Part shown: positions 40,652 through 50,436 of the stretch, piece by piece
How the letters are laid out: every line of letters starts with the position of its first letter
How positions within the stretch are numbered: position 1 is the first letter of the stretch
Origin: Azospirillum picis
GTDB lineage: Bacteria; Pseudomonadota; Alphaproteobacteria; Azospirillales; Azospirillaceae
Length of the DNA stretch: 64,000 nt
Direction: 5' to 3'
Assembly: GCF_017876115.1 (NCBI RefSeq)
Contig: NZ_JAGINO010000005.1
Location: 124,001-188,000 of the forward strand
Notes under the pieces: generated by a model
The model's input: the letters and a program-made list of their open reading frames with translations, nothing else
The model's database searches: none
What the model was told of the DNA's origin: nothing
Program-made: the position numbers and the translations under genes

Positions 40652-43495
40652 TCAGGTGCGGCCGACCTCGAGCACGACGGCGCAGATCACGCCGATGACG
40701 ATGCTCCATTTGTCGCGCGCGGCGAAGACGACGGGGTCGTCGTGCATCTGCCCGCGATGGGTCTGCAGCCACACCCGCCCGATCCAGAAAAGCAGGAGCG
40801 GACAGATGATCCACAACGCCTGCGGCCGGTCGTAGACCATGCCGACCTCGGGGCTGTTGATGTAGAGCGCCATCACCAGCACCGACAGGAAGCCGCTGGA
40901 CACGCCGATCGACTGCAGCACCGGCATGTCTGCCGTCAGGTAGCCGCGGCCCTCCGCCTGCTCCAGCCCCAGCTTCATCATGCTGTCCATTTCGGAATAG
41001 CGTTTCACCATCGCCAGGCTGAGGAACAGGAACATCGAGAAAGCCAGCAGCCAGAAGGACGGGACGATCGCCGTCGCGGTCGCCCCGCCCAGCACGCGCA
41101 GCGAATAGAGGCCGGCCAGCAGCATCACGTCCCAGACCACGCGGTTCTTGGCGAAGAGGTTGTAGAACAGCGAGGAGGCGGCATAGGCGGCCAGCGCCGC
41201 CAGGAACAGCGGCGGCAACGCCAGGATCGACAGGGCGGCGCTGGCCGCCAGCAGCGCCGGGATCAGCAGCAGGCCGAGGTCGAGCGGCAGGTCGCCCGAG
41301 GCGAAGGGCCGGCGCCGCTTGCGGGGGTGGCGGCGGTCGGCCGGCAGGTCGAGCAGGTCGTTCAGCACGTAGATGCTCGACGCGCACAGGCCGAAGGCGA
41401 CGAAGGCGAGCACGGCCCGCAGGGTCGCCTCGGGATCGCCCAGCTTCTGCCCGGCCAGCAGCGGCACGAAGACCAGCAGGTTCTTGAGCCACTGGTGCAC
41501 GCGCAGCGCACGCAGGATCAAAAGCGGACGCGACCGCCGCGGCGTGGAGATGGTCTCCAGCGGGCAGAGCGTGCCTGCATGCCGGATCACCGCCGGCGCC
41601 GCCTCCACCGCGATGCCGTGGCGCGCGGCGCGCCAGATGGCGAAGTCCGCCTCGTCGTTGCCCATGTAGTCGAAGACCCCCGACGGCGCCTGCGCGCGGA
41701 TCGCCTCGAACTTGCGCTCGCTCTTCAGGTTGAGGGCGTCGTTGCTGGCCAGCACCTGGTCGAACAGGCCGAGATGGCGGGCGATCGCGTCGGCGTAGCG
41801 GTGGTGCGCGGCGGTGGCCAGCACCAGCCGCCGGCCGCGGTGGCGCTCCCTCTCCAGGCGCTCCAGCACCGCCGGGTTGTAGACCAGGGAGGCAGGGTCG
41901 ATCTCGACCCGCCGTGCCAGTTCCCCCTTCAGCCGTGCCCTGCCGCCCGCCAGCCATAGCGGAACCAGCAGCGCCGTCCATGGCTGGGCCTTGATCAGGC
42001 CGAACAGCGATTCGTACAGCAGGTCGGTCTTCAGCAGCGTGCCGTCCAGGTCGACGAACAGCGGCGGCTCCGCGCCGGACGCTGCCGGCGGCGCAATCGC
42101 GGTGGCGGTCAGCACCGGCTCGGCTTCCGCCGCGGGAGCGGCGCGCAGGGGAACGGCGGCGCGGTCATGACGGCCGGCAAGGTCGTAGAGCAGGCCGAGC
42201 AGCAGCAGCGTCGCAGCGAAAAGGTAGGATTGCAGGACGTTCAGCGGCGTGTCCGCCATCCGGTTGACCGGCCAGAACAGCAGGTTGCCGGCAAGGAAAT
42301 AGGCGACGCACAGGATCGCCACCGCGGCTGCGGGGCGCCGGACGCCGGATTCCATCAGGCCGAGGAAGCCGAGCGCGAAGGCCGGCAGCAGCACGCCGAA
42401 GTGATGCACCCAGGCGACGGGCGACCCGACGGTGAAGCAGACGCCCGCGAAGACGAAGGCGCCGATGCGCTCGCTCCCGACCTCGCGGCGGCGCCACAGC
42501 AGGCCGAGAAGAACGAAGAAAAGGCCGGAAACCTGGGTCGCCGCGTGCACGACCGGGTGATAGGGGGCGAAGCTCTCGGCCGACCAGTCCAGGTTGTTGC
42601 CGTTGTGCAGCAGGCGGTTGACCAGTCCGTTGACGGTCTGGTTGACGTAGTAGCTCTCGCCGTGCCGACCGATGAACAGGAGCACGTCGAGATAGTCGAC
42701 CAGCGGAGCGATCCCGTAGAGCAGCGCCGCCAGCACCACGCCCGGCACCACCACGGCCGCCCATCCCGCCGCCATGCGCCAGTCGCCGCGAACCACCGCC
42801 CACACCAGGAACAGCGACATCTGTGGCTTCATCAGCGTGGAGGCGCCCAGCAGGGCGCCGCACAGCGCCCGCCGGTCGCGCAGCAGGGCGACGCAGGCGA
42901 AGACGAAGGCGGCGTTCAGCCAGACCTGCACCTGCCCAAGCGAGAACGCCTTCAGCACCGGGTAGAAGCACAGCGTGGCCGTGAAGCCGAGGCCCCCGAG
43001 CAGGAACTGCGTCGTCCGGTCGTCGCGGGCGCCGGGCAGCTTCAGCCTAGCCGCCAGCTCCAGCATCAGGATCGCCATGCCGGCCGCCGTGGCCATCACC
43101 AGCAGCAGGTTGATCCGGGAGAAGGCATGGAGGGTCAGCAGCCCCGCCGCACGCATCGCCTCCAGCGGCAGCAGCGAGGTCACCGGATACTGGAACTTGA
43201 TGTGCTGCTGGAAGAACACCCCGTCATAGACGTTCTCGCCCGGATGCTCGTGCAGCCATCCCAGCGCGGCGATCATCGGATCCCAGGAATCCGTCGGGAT
43301 CAGGTCGGGATTTTCCAGGACGAACAGGTTCTGGATGTCGGTCAGGTTGCTGGGCTGGCCGAGCCGGTGCAGCGTGAGCCCGAGCGCACCGGTGGTCACC
43401 AGGATGAACAGCAGGGCGACGGCCACCCTGCGCTGGACCCAACTCGCGCTTCGCGAACTTGCGGGGACGGACAGGGTCGCTGGATGCATGCTCAT
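40652..43495 (-). CDS. GT87 (DUF2029)-HAD-UbiA triple-domain membrane protein
   Basis: A protein of 947 residues from the ATG at 43495; TTG at 43546 is a possible longer start. Residues 20-470 are a multi-span region like GT87/DUF2029 polyprenyl-dependent glycosyltransferases (DIQNLFVLENPDLIPTDSWDP, KFQYPVTSLLPLEAM). Residues 490-650 are a HAD domain (LFVDLDGTLLKTDLLYE, LATAAHHRYADAIA, YMGNDEADF). Residues 660-947 are a UbiA-type prenyltransferase with NDLLDLPADRRHPRKRRRPFASG. HAD-UbiA fusions that act like decaprenyl-phosphate phosphoribosyltransferases are known to me. Fusion to a GT87 domain is unusual. Together the parts could make and use a lipid-linked sugar such as an arabinose or ribose donor. 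Confidence 0.75.
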   Translation of the reverse strand: MSMHPATLSVPASSRSASWVQRRVAVALLFILVTTGALGLTLHRLGQPSNLTDIQNLFVLENPDLIPTDSWDPMIAALGWLHEHPGENVYDGVFFQQHIKFQYPVTSLLPLEAMRAAGLLTLHAFSRINLLLVMATAAGMAILMLELAARLKLPGARDDRTTQFLLGGLGFTATLCFYPVLKAFSLGQVQVWLNAAFVFACVALLRDRRALCGALLGASTLMKPQMSLFLVWAVVRGDWRMAAGWAAVVVPGVVLAALLYGIAPLVDYLDVLLFIGRHGESYYVNQTVNGLVNRLLHNGNNLDWSAESFAPYHPVVHAATQVSGLFFVLLGLLWRRREVGSERIGAFVFAGVCFTVGSPVAWVHHFGVLLPAFALGFLGLMESGVRRPAAAVAILCVAYFLAGNLLFWPVNRMADTPLNVLQSYLFAATLLLLGLLYDLAGRHDRAAVPLRAAPAAEAEPVLTATAIAPPAASGAEPPLFVDLDGTLLKTDLLYESLFGLIKAQPWTALLVPLWLAGGRARLKGELARRVEIDPASLVYNPAVLERLERERHRGRRLVLATAAHHRYADAIARHLGLFDQVLASNDALNLKSERKFEAIRAQAPSGVFDYMGNDEADFAIWRAARHGIAVEAAPAVIRHAGTLCPLETISTPRRSRPLLILRALRVHQWLKNLLVFVPLLAGQKLGDPEATLRAVLAFVAFGLCASSIYVLNDLLDLPADRRHPRKRRRPFASGDLPLDLGLLLIPALLAASAALSILALPPLFLAALAAYAASSLFYNLFAKNRVVWDVMLLAGLYSLRVLGGATATAIVPSFWLLAFSMFLFLSLAMVKRYSEMDSMMKLGLEQAEGRGYLTADMPVLQSIGVSSGFLSVLVMALYINSPEVGMVYDRPQALWIICPLLLFWIGRVWLQTHRGQMHDDPVVFAARDKWSIVIGVICAVVLEVGRT

Positions 43496-44054
43496 GCAGG
43501 GTCGTCCATCGATTGGGAAAGCGAATGAGGCGGTTGGTTCGCGCAATGTGAAATCTGGGCAGGAAGAGGCGGATCACGCCGGTTCATTGCCGAAATTCGT
43601 CGACAGACTTGACGATTATCAAAGAAGACAACACATGGGGGTCTTGGGGAGTCTTGAGGGCATCAGCCGTGACTGCCGCACTATCGCGGCAGCCCTGGAT
43701 TGAATCTCAAAATACACGCCGCATTTGCCGGGATGTCTTTCGATTCCGGGAAGCACGCGCCCATAAGCGGGTTAGCGCCGGCCTCACATTTTCACGCTTG
43801 GCAGCAAGGACGGGGCGGCGCAATCGGGGCGCCGGATGGAGGGATGTCAACGGATGGACGAGGGGCACCCCATCCACCGGACAGGATATTCCGCCGCATC
43901 GGCAGGATCGTACCCGACCCTACCCATTCCGATCAGCGAAGGAGAGGAAACGGCCGCGCGGACGGGGTGTGCGATCAAGCACCGCATGAAGCTTCGGGCA
44001 TGACGAACCGCCCGCCGGCCCCAAGACGCGTTCATGCGCGCATGCCGAAAAGGA
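43496..44054. other. Intergenic region between puuA and the GT87-HAD-UbiA gene
   Basis: No gene was recognised in these 559 bases. Plus-strand frames here are not supported by start signals or domains. The part next to 43496 should hold the promoter of the membrane-protein gene. Confidence 0.5.
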
Positions 44055-44084
44055 AACGGCCCGCGGCAGGATGCGCGGGCCGTT
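44055..44084 (-). terminator. Intrinsic terminator of puuA
   Basis: A perfect 11-bp stem AACGGCCCGCG / CGCGGGCCGTT with an eight-base loop, followed on the minus strand by TTCCTTTTC. It lies 42 bases after the puuA stop. Confidence 0.75.
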
Positions 44085-44125
44085 CAGCATGTCCGGTACT
44101 ATGGCGGGCGGGAGAGGCGCCGGCG

Positions 44126-45469
44126 TCACACGTTCAGCAGCAGGTTCTCGCGTTCCCAGGAGCTGATAACGCGGTTGTAGGCCTCATACTCCGCCTCCTT
44201 CACGCAGGTGACGGCGTCGATGAAGCGCTCGCCGAGGATTTCCTTCAGCGGCTTGCAGGCGTTGAACTTGGTCAGCGCCTCGTTCTGGTGGCGCGGAAGG
44301 GTGAAGGCCAGCCGGTAGGCGGAACCCTTGATCGGGTCGTTCGGCTCCAGCCCCTGGACCATGCCGATATAGCCGCAGGCGAGCGAGGCGGCGATCGCCA
44401 GGTAGGGGTTGGCATCGGCCCCGGCCACCCGGTTCTCCACCCGGCGCGAGTCCGGCTGCGACACCGGCACGCGGAGCCCGGTGGTGCGGTTGTCGCGGCC
44501 CCAGTGGACGTTGATCGGCGCATCGGAGTTCGGCACCAGCCGGCGGTAGCTGTTGACGTTCGGCGCCAGGAGCGGCATGGCGTAAGGCAGGTACTTCTGC
44601 AGGCCGGCGATGTGCGACAGGAACAGGGCGCTGTCGGTGCCGTCCGGGTTTGCGAACAGGTTGCGGCCGCTGTCGGCGTCGACCACCGACTGGTGGACGT
44701 GCATGGCGCTGCCGGGCTCGCCCTGCATCGGCTTGGCCATGAAGGTGGCGTAGACCTGGTGGCGGATCGCCGCCTCGCGCGCCGTGCGCTTGAACAGGAA
44801 GGCCTGGTCGGCCAGTTCCAGCGCGTCGCCGTGGTTGAAGTTGATCTCGATCTGCGCCGCCCCGGCCTCGTGGGTCAAGGTGTCGATGTCGATGTCCTGC
44901 GTTTCGCAGAAGTCGTAGACCGCCTCGAAGATCGGGTCGAACTCGTTGACGGCGTCGATCCCGAAGGCCTGCCGGCCGCTCTCCATCCGGCCGTTGCGGC
45001 CGACCGGCGGCACCAGGGGGTAATCGGGGTCCTTGTTGACCTGGACCAGGAAGAATTCCAGCTCCGGGGCGACCACCGGTTTCCAGCCGCGCTCCTCGTA
45101 CAGCGCCAGCACCCGCTTCAGCACATGCCGCGGCGAGACGTCGACCGGGCGGCCGTCGGCATAGACGCAATCGGTGATGACCTGGGCGGTCGGTTCCTCG
45201 TACCAGGGGACGAAGCGGATCGTCCGCTCGTCCGGGATCATGTAGATGTCGGAATTCTCGTCCGAGGTGATGTCCTCGTCGTCGGGAAACTCACCGGTCA
45301 CGGTCTGGACGAAGATCGCCTCGGGCAGGCGCAGGCCGCGGTCGCGCAGGATGCGGAGGAATTTCTCGGCGGGGACGATCTTGCCCCGCGCGATGCCCGA
45401 CATGTCGGGCACCAGGCATTCGACTTCGGTAATCCGGTTCTTCTTGATGAAGTCTTCCATAAAACCCAT
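44126..45469 (-). CDS. puuA: Gamma-glutamylputrescine synthetase-like enzyme
   Basis: A protein of 447 residues of the glutamine synthetase superfamily. It shows VVAPELEFFLV, HEAGAAQIEINF, GSAMHVHQSV, NSYRRLVPNSDAPINVHWGRDNRTTGLRVP and ENRVAGADANPYLAIAASLACG. The N-terminal part (VECLVPDMSGIARGKIVP) fits the PuuA/GlnT group rather than GlnA, and no adenylylation loop was recognised. It ligates glutamate to putrescine using ATP, the first step of putrescine breakdown. The divergent puuB-like gene starts 168 bases away, and pot genes for uptake lie in the same locus. Confidence 0.85.
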   Translation of the reverse strand: MGFMEDFIKKNRITEVECLVPDMSGIARGKIVPAEKFLRILRDRGLRLPEAIFVQTVTGEFPDDEDITSDENSDIYMIPDERTIRFVPWYEEPTAQVITDCVYADGRPVDVSPRHVLKRVLALYEERGWKPVVAPELEFFLVQVNKDPDYPLVPPVGRNGRMESGRQAFGIDAVNEFDPIFEAVYDFCETQDIDIDTLTHEAGAAQIEINFNHGDALELADQAFLFKRTAREAAIRHQVYATFMAKPMQGEPGSAMHVHQSVVDADSGRNLFANPDGTDSALFLSHIAGLQKYLPYAMPLLAPNVNSYRRLVPNSDAPINVHWGRDNRTTGLRVPVSQPDSRRVENRVAGADANPYLAIAASLACGYIGMVQGLEPNDPIKGSAYRLAFTLPRHQNEALTKFNACKPLKEILGERFIDAVTCVKEAEYEAYNRVISSWERENLLLNV

Positions 45470-45637
45470 GGGTATGGCGGACCGCTCCGGACGATGGGCA
45501 GCCCCCTCCGTGCTGTGGACGACAGCGACACTATGACGCCGTTCCCGCGGACCGCGCCAGAGGTTCCGCAGCGCGCGGCGGTGAAATATCCGGCTTTCCG
45601 TTGACCTTCCCCGCTCGCCTGGGCCTTACTGCCGGCC

Positions 45638-46918
45638 ATGCCCAAGCCCACCTATCTCGATAGCTGGTACGCCGCCTCCGCCAACCCGCAGGCCTCCCAT
45701 CCGCCGCTGGAGGGAGAGCTGTCCTGCGACGTCTGCGTGGTCGGCGGCGGCTACACCGGCCTGACCGCCGCGCTGGAACTGGCGGAACGCGGATACGACG
45801 TCGTCCTGCTCGAAGCCGAGCATTGCGGCTGGGGGGCGTCGGGGCGCAACGGCGGGCAGATCATCACCGGCTACAACAAGCCGATGGCGACCATCGAGGG
45901 CTGGGTCGGCAAGGAGGATGCCCACCGGCTGTGGGACTTCGGGGAAGAGGCCAAGGCCCAGCTCGCGGACCGCGTCGAACGGCACGCCATCGCCTGCGAC
46001 CTGACCTGGGGCTTCGCCTTCGCCGCGCTGAAGCCCCGCCACATGGAGGACGTGGCGGCGCTGGAACGCGAGATGCGCGACGGCTACGGCTACGACCGGG
46101 TCCGCCGCCTCGACCGCGACGGCATCCGCACCCATGTCGCGAGCGACCTCTACATCGGCGGCCTCTACGATGAGGGAAGCGGGCACCTCCATCCGCTGAA
46201 CTACGCGTTGGGGCTGGCACGCGCCGCCGCCGCCGCCGGGGTCCGCATCTTCGAGTGCAGCCGCGCCCTGGCCATCGACAGCGGCGCGGCGCCGCGGGTC
46301 CGCACGGCGGGTGGCGCGGTGACGGCCAAGCACCTGATCCTGGCCGGCAACGCCTATCTGGGGCGGACGGTGCCGGGGCTCGAGCGCACCATCATGCCGG
46401 TCGCCACCTACATGATCGCCACCGAGCCGCTGGGAGAGGATCGCGCCATGGCGCTGATGCCGACCAACATCGCGGCATCGGACATGAAGTTCTCGCTCGA
46501 TTACTTCCGCCGCTCCGCCGACCACCGGCTGCTGTTCGGCGGCGGCGTCAGCTATTCCGGACTGGACGCGCCGGGGCTGAAGCAGGCGATGCGGCAGAAG
46601 ATGCTGACCGTCTTCCCCGGCCTGCGGGATGTCCGGGTCGACCATTGCTGGGGCGGCCATGTGGCGATCACCATGAACCGCATGCCGCATCTCGGCCGGC
46701 TGTCGCCCACCACGCTGTTCGCCCACGGCTATTCCGGCCACGGCGTGGCACTGGCCGGAATGGCGGGCCGGGTGATGGCGGAAGCGGTCGCCGGCACCGC
46801 CGAGCGCTTCGACGTCTTCGCCCGCGTGCCCCACCACGCCTTCCCAGGCGGACGGCGCTTCCGCACGCCGGCGCTTGTCCTCGCAATGATGTGGTTCCGT
46901 TTGCGGGATCTGCTGTAG
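45638..46918 (+). CDS. puuB: Gamma-glutamylputrescine oxidoreductase-like FAD enzyme
   Basis: A protein of 426 residues of the DAO family of FAD-dependent oxidoreductases. The dinucleotide-binding fold is VCVVGGGYTGLTAALELAERGYDVVLLEA, followed by GWGASGRNGGQII, which is typical of PuuB-type enzymes. The C-terminal half has LFGGGVSYSG, VDHCWGGHVAITMNRMPHLG and GYSGHGVALAG. It would oxidise gamma-glutamylputrescine to the aldehyde with FAD and oxygen. Placed head-to-head with puuA, it is probably controlled from the shared 168-base region. Confidence 0.85.
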   Translation: MPKPTYLDSWYAASANPQASHPPLEGELSCDVCVVGGGYTGLTAALELAERGYDVVLLEAEHCGWGASGRNGGQIITGYNKPMATIEGWVGKEDAHRLWDFGEEAKAQLADRVERHAIACDLTWGFAFAALKPRHMEDVAALEREMRDGYGYDRVRRLDRDGIRTHVASDLYIGGLYDEGSGHLHPLNYALGLARAAAAAGVRIFECSRALAIDSGAAPRVRTAGGAVTAKHLILAGNAYLGRTVPGLERTIMPVATYMIATEPLGEDRAMALMPTNIAASDMKFSLDYFRRSADHRLLFGGGVSYSGLDAPGLKQAMRQKMLTVFPGLRDVRVDHCWGGHVAITMNRMPHLGRLSPTTLFAHGYSGHGVALAGMAGRVMAEAVAGTAERFDVFARVPHHAFPGGRRFRTPALVLAMMWFRLRDLL

Positions 46919-46955
46919 GCTGCGGACGCATTCCATCGCCCGAGCCTGCCGTCCC

Positions 46956-48038
46956 ATGACCGATCTTCCCAGCAGCGACCACCCTGCCGACAATCCGCCG
47001 GAGCCTCCGGCCGGGGGGCCGCCCGTCGAAGGGCCGTCCGTGGAGAAGCCGTCCAGGGAAGACCAGGACGCCGCGGAACGGGCCGCCAAGGAGGATGCGC
47101 TCGCCCAGCCGATGCGGGACACGCATTTCGATTTCCAGCACAAGGTCTTCAGTCTGCCCGGCGCCTTCTTCTGCCAGGAGCCGAACAGCAAGGAGCCGGT
47201 TCTGAACATCCTGCTGGGCGACCTGAAGGCGGCGCTGGCCTTCCCCACGCTCATGGAATCCTTCCAGATCGAGGAGGGCACCCACGACGCCCGCCTGCTG
47301 GAGATCATCGAACAGGGGTTGGCCTTCGTGAAGCGCATCCGGCCCGGCGAGGAGATCCCCGGGGAGCTGCTGGACGGGCGGGCCTCCTGGTCGGTGGACG
47401 ACAGGCACCGGATCATCGCCAAGGGGCGCCTCACCATGCAGATCGTCTCGTCGGTCACCGGCAACGAGGTCATCGTATCGGACATCGACGAGCTTGAGCA
47501 GCTCGTGGAGGACCCGCAGACCAAGGACCGGATGAAGCTCGGCCTGGGCAAGATCGCCGAGCGCCTGAAGCTGACCAACAACCCCGAACAATATCTCAGC
47601 GACCGCATCGACGACCTGGCGCAGGAGCTGTCCTACATCGAGGCGCTGCGCGACCGCTTCAAGCACATCCGCCGGATCGACGGCAGCATGGCCAAGCTGG
47701 CAACCATCTACCGCACCGACCGCACCTTCTGCTCGGAACTCAACCGCATGCAGGGGCTGATCCGCAAGCCGTTGCGCGAATACGACATGATCTTCGACCA
47801 GGCCGACGCCCAGACCGGCGACATCGTCGGTGCGCTGCGCAACTTCCATCCCACCGTGCAGTTCATCCGCAAGATCCGTGACGACCTGCGCGCCAAGCTG
47901 CTGGAGTGGGAGGAGCTGCTGACCGGTTGGGACTCCGTCTCGATGGAGCGCTCGGCCCAGGTCGAGCAGCTCCAGAAGCAGACCTACCGCTTCCTGGCCA
48001 GCCGCTACATCGAAACCACGGTGTGGAAACGGGGGTAA
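46956..48038 (+). CDS. Conserved hypothetical protein
   Basis: A protein of 360 residues. The first 50 residues are Pro/Glu-rich and probably disordered (DNPPEPPAGGPPVEGPSVEKPS). The remainder is soluble and mostly helical, with MRDTHFDFQHKVFSLPGAFFCQEPNSKEPVLNILLGDLKAAL near residue 55 and a long acidic-basic helix region. There is no membrane segment, and no catalytic motif was recognised. It starts 37 bases after puuB and may share its transcript. The function is unknown. Confidence 0.75.
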   Translation: MTDLPSSDHPADNPPEPPAGGPPVEGPSVEKPSREDQDAAERAAKEDALAQPMRDTHFDFQHKVFSLPGAFFCQEPNSKEPVLNILLGDLKAALAFPTLMESFQIEEGTHDARLLEIIEQGLAFVKRIRPGEEIPGELLDGRASWSVDDRHRIIAKGRLTMQIVSSVTGNEVIVSDIDELEQLVEDPQTKDRMKLGLGKIAERLKLTNNPEQYLSDRIDDLAQELSYIEALRDRFKHIRRIDGSMAKLATIYRTDRTFCSELNRMQGLIRKPLREYDMIFDQADAQTGDIVGALRNFHPTVQFIRKIRDDLRAKLLEWEELLTGWDSVSMERSAQVEQLQKQTYRFLASRYIETTVWKRG

Positions 48039-48047
48039 GGCCCTCCC

Positions 48048-50093
48048 TTACTCTGCCGGAACCTCCCGTTCCTGCTCATCCAGCCAGACGCGCACGTTGC
48101 CGTCCGACGGTGCGCGCCAGTCGCCGCGGGGCGACAGCGAGCCGCCGGGGGTCACCTTTGGGCCGTTCGGCATGGCGGATCGCTTGAACTGGCTGAAACC
48201 GAAGAAGCGACGCAGGAAGACGCGCAGCCAGTCGCGGATCTCGGCCGGGCTGTAGGCGCGGCGCTTCTCCAGCGGGAAGCCCTCCGGCCAGTCGCCCGTT
48301 CCGGCGTCCGACCAGGCATGGCGGGCCAGGAAGGCGATCTTCGCCGGGCGGAAGCCGTAACGCAGCACATAGTACAGGGTGAAGTCCTGCAGCTCGTAAG
48401 GTCCGACCACGGACTCGGAGCTCTGCAGCGCCTTGTCGGAACCGGCCGGCACCAGCTCCGGGGAAATCTCCGTCTTCAGGATGGCGTCCAGCGTCTGCGA
48501 CACCTCCTGCTGGAACTGGCCGGTGCGGCCGACCCAGCGGATCAGGTGCTGGATCAGCGTCTTCGGCACGCCGGCATTGACGTTGTAGTGGGACATCTGG
48601 TCGCCGACGCCATAGGTGCACCAACCGAGCGCCAGTTCCGACAGGTCGCCGGTGCCCAGCACGATGCCGTTGTGCTGGTTGGCGAGACGGAACAGGTAGT
48701 CGGTGCGCAGGCCGGCCTGCACGTTCTCGAAGGTGACGTCGTAGACCGGCTCTCCCCGCGAATAGGGGTGGTCCATGTCCGCCAGCATCTGGTTGGCGGC
48801 CGGACGGATGTCGAGTTCCTGCGCCGTGACGCCAAGCGCCGTCATCAGCCGCCAGGCGTTCGACTTTGTGCCCTCGCTGGTGCCGAAGCCCGGCATGGTG
48901 TAGGCGCGGATGCCCGCGCGCGGCAGTCCCAGCCGATCCATGGCGCGGGCGGCGACGATCAGCGCATGGGTGCTGTCCAGCCCGCCCGAGACGCCGATCA
49001 CCACCGATTGGATGCCGGTGGCGCGCAGCCGCTGCACCAGCCCCGCGACCTGAATGTTGTAGGCTTCGTAGCAGTCCTGCTCCAGCCGCTCGGCGTTGGC
49101 GGGAACGAAGGGCAGGCGCGGGACCACGCGCAGCAGGCCGACATCGTCGGCCGGCGGATCGAGCTGGAAGCCGACGCTGCGGAAGCCGCCCGCCGGCCCG
49201 CCGCTCCAGCGGCGGTTGTCGTCGAAGCTGCCCATGCGCAGCCGTTCCTGCCGCAGCAGGTCGAGGTCGACGTCGGCCACCGCCATTTGGGCGCCGTCGG
49301 GAAAGCGATCGGTTTCCGCCAGCAGCTCGCCATTCTCGAAGATCGAGGTCTGGCCGTCCCAGGCGAGGTCGGTCGTCGACTCTCCCGTACCGGCGGACGA
49401 ATACAGGTAGGCCGCCAGGCAGCGGGCCGACTGCGATTTGGCGAGCAGACGGCGGGTGTCCGACTTGCCGATGGTGATGTTGCTGGCCGACAGGTTGGCC
49501 AGCACCGTCGCGCCGGCCAGCGCCGCCATGGCGCTCGGCGGCACCGCCACCCACAGATCCTCGCAGATCTCGGCATGGACGACGAGGCCGGGCTGGTCCT
49601 CCGCGGTGAACAGCAGGTCGGGTCCGAATGGTGCGGTCAAGCCGCCGATGCGGATCGTACCGCCCTCGGTCCCGGCGCCGGAGGCGAACCAGCGGCGCTC
49701 GTAGAACTCCCGGTAGTTCGGCAGGTGGATCTTCGGCACCACGCCGAGCAGCCGGCCGCGGTGGATCACGACCGCCGTGTTGTAGAGCCGCCCCTGGTGC
49801 AACAGCGGGGCGCCAACCAGCAGAAGGGGCATCAGGTCGGCCGAGGCGACGACGATCCGCTCGACCGCCCGCGCCACCGCGTCGATCAGCGGATCCTGCA
49901 TCAGCAGGTCGTCGATGGCATAGCCGGACAGCGCCAGTTCCGGAAACAGGGCCACCGCCACCGCCTTGTCGTGGCAGGCGCGCGCCACGTCCAGCACCGC
50001 GTCGGCATTGGCCGCCGGATCGGCCGGCATGCAGCGGGTCGTGCAGGCGGCCACCCGCGCAAATCCGTGCCGATAGATCGATGTGAAGCCCAT
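48048..50093 (-). CDS. nadE: Glutamine-dependent NAD+ synthetase
   Basis: A protein of 681 residues from the ATG at 50093, the usual length for the two-domain enzyme. The N-terminal nitrilase-type glutaminase has Glu in [10 protein letters not shown], Lys in [14 protein letters not shown] and Cys in [13 protein letters not shown]. The C-terminal synthetase has the PP-loop [19 protein letters not shown] and [16 protein letters not shown]. It amidates nicotinic acid adenine dinucleotide with ATP and glutamine, the last step of NAD synthesis. It converges with the hypothetical gene, nine bases apart. Confidence 0.93.
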   Translation of the reverse strand: MGFTSIYRHGFARVAACTTRCMPADPAANADAVLDVARACHDKAVAVALFPELALSGYAIDDLLMQDPLIDAVARAVERIVVASADLMPLLLVGAPLLHQGRLYNTAVVIHRGRLLGVVPKIHLPNYREFYERRWFASGAGTEGGTIRIGGLTAPFGPDLLFTAEDQPGLVVHAEICEDLWVAVPPSAMAALAGATVLANLSASNITIGKSDTRRLLAKSQSARCLAAYLYSSAGTGESTTDLAWDGQTSIFENGELLAETDRFPDGAQMAVADVDLDLLRQERLRMGSFDDNRRWSGGPAGGFRSVGFQLDPPADDVGLLRVVPRLPFVPANAERLEQDCYEAYNIQVAGLVQRLRATGIQSVVIGVSGGLDSTHALIVAARAMDRLGLPRAGIRAYTMPGFGTSEGTKSNAWRLMTALGVTAQELDIRPAANQMLADMDHPYSRGEPVYDVTFENVQAGLRTDYLFRLANQHNGIVLGTGDLSELALGWCTYGVGDQMSHYNVNAGVPKTLIQHLIRWVGRTGQFQQEVSQTLDAILKTEISPELVPAGSDKALQSSESVVGPYELQDFTLYYVLRYGFRPAKIAFLARHAWSDAGTGDWPEGFPLEKRRAYSPAEIRDWLRVFLRRFFGFSQFKRSAMPNGPKVTPGGSLSPRGDWRAPSDGNVRVWLDEQEREVPAE

Positions 50094-50436
50094 GACCCGT
50101 CCCTGCTGCCGTTTACGACCCGTATGCTCGTTCCGCCCGGCATGCGCGGCGGGGCGCAGGGTGCCGGCCGGTCGCCCATACAGCAAACATAGCAGGATTT
50201 TCGCCAGCGTCAGTCCCGCCGTACCCGGCCTTTCGGCGCAACCGTCCCAGGCCGTTCTGCAGCCGAGACCGGCATGCCGGCGGTTTGCCGGCCGAGTCCT
50301 GAGCATTCGATATAAAACGAAGGTCAAATCGATCGGAACCATCGGAAGCGCCAATTGAATCTTAGGCAGTTCGGCTGTGTGGAAACCTTAGCTAAGTTGA
50401 CCGAACGAACATGGTTGGTTATAGCCAGGAGCAGCA
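50094..50436. other. Divergent promoter region nadE / cheBR fusion
   Basis: There is no gene in these 343 bases. Both flanking genes read outward, so promoters in both directions are expected. The AT-richer part at about 50305-50400 is the likeliest place; no clear -35/-10 pair or operator was identified. Confidence 0.5.
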
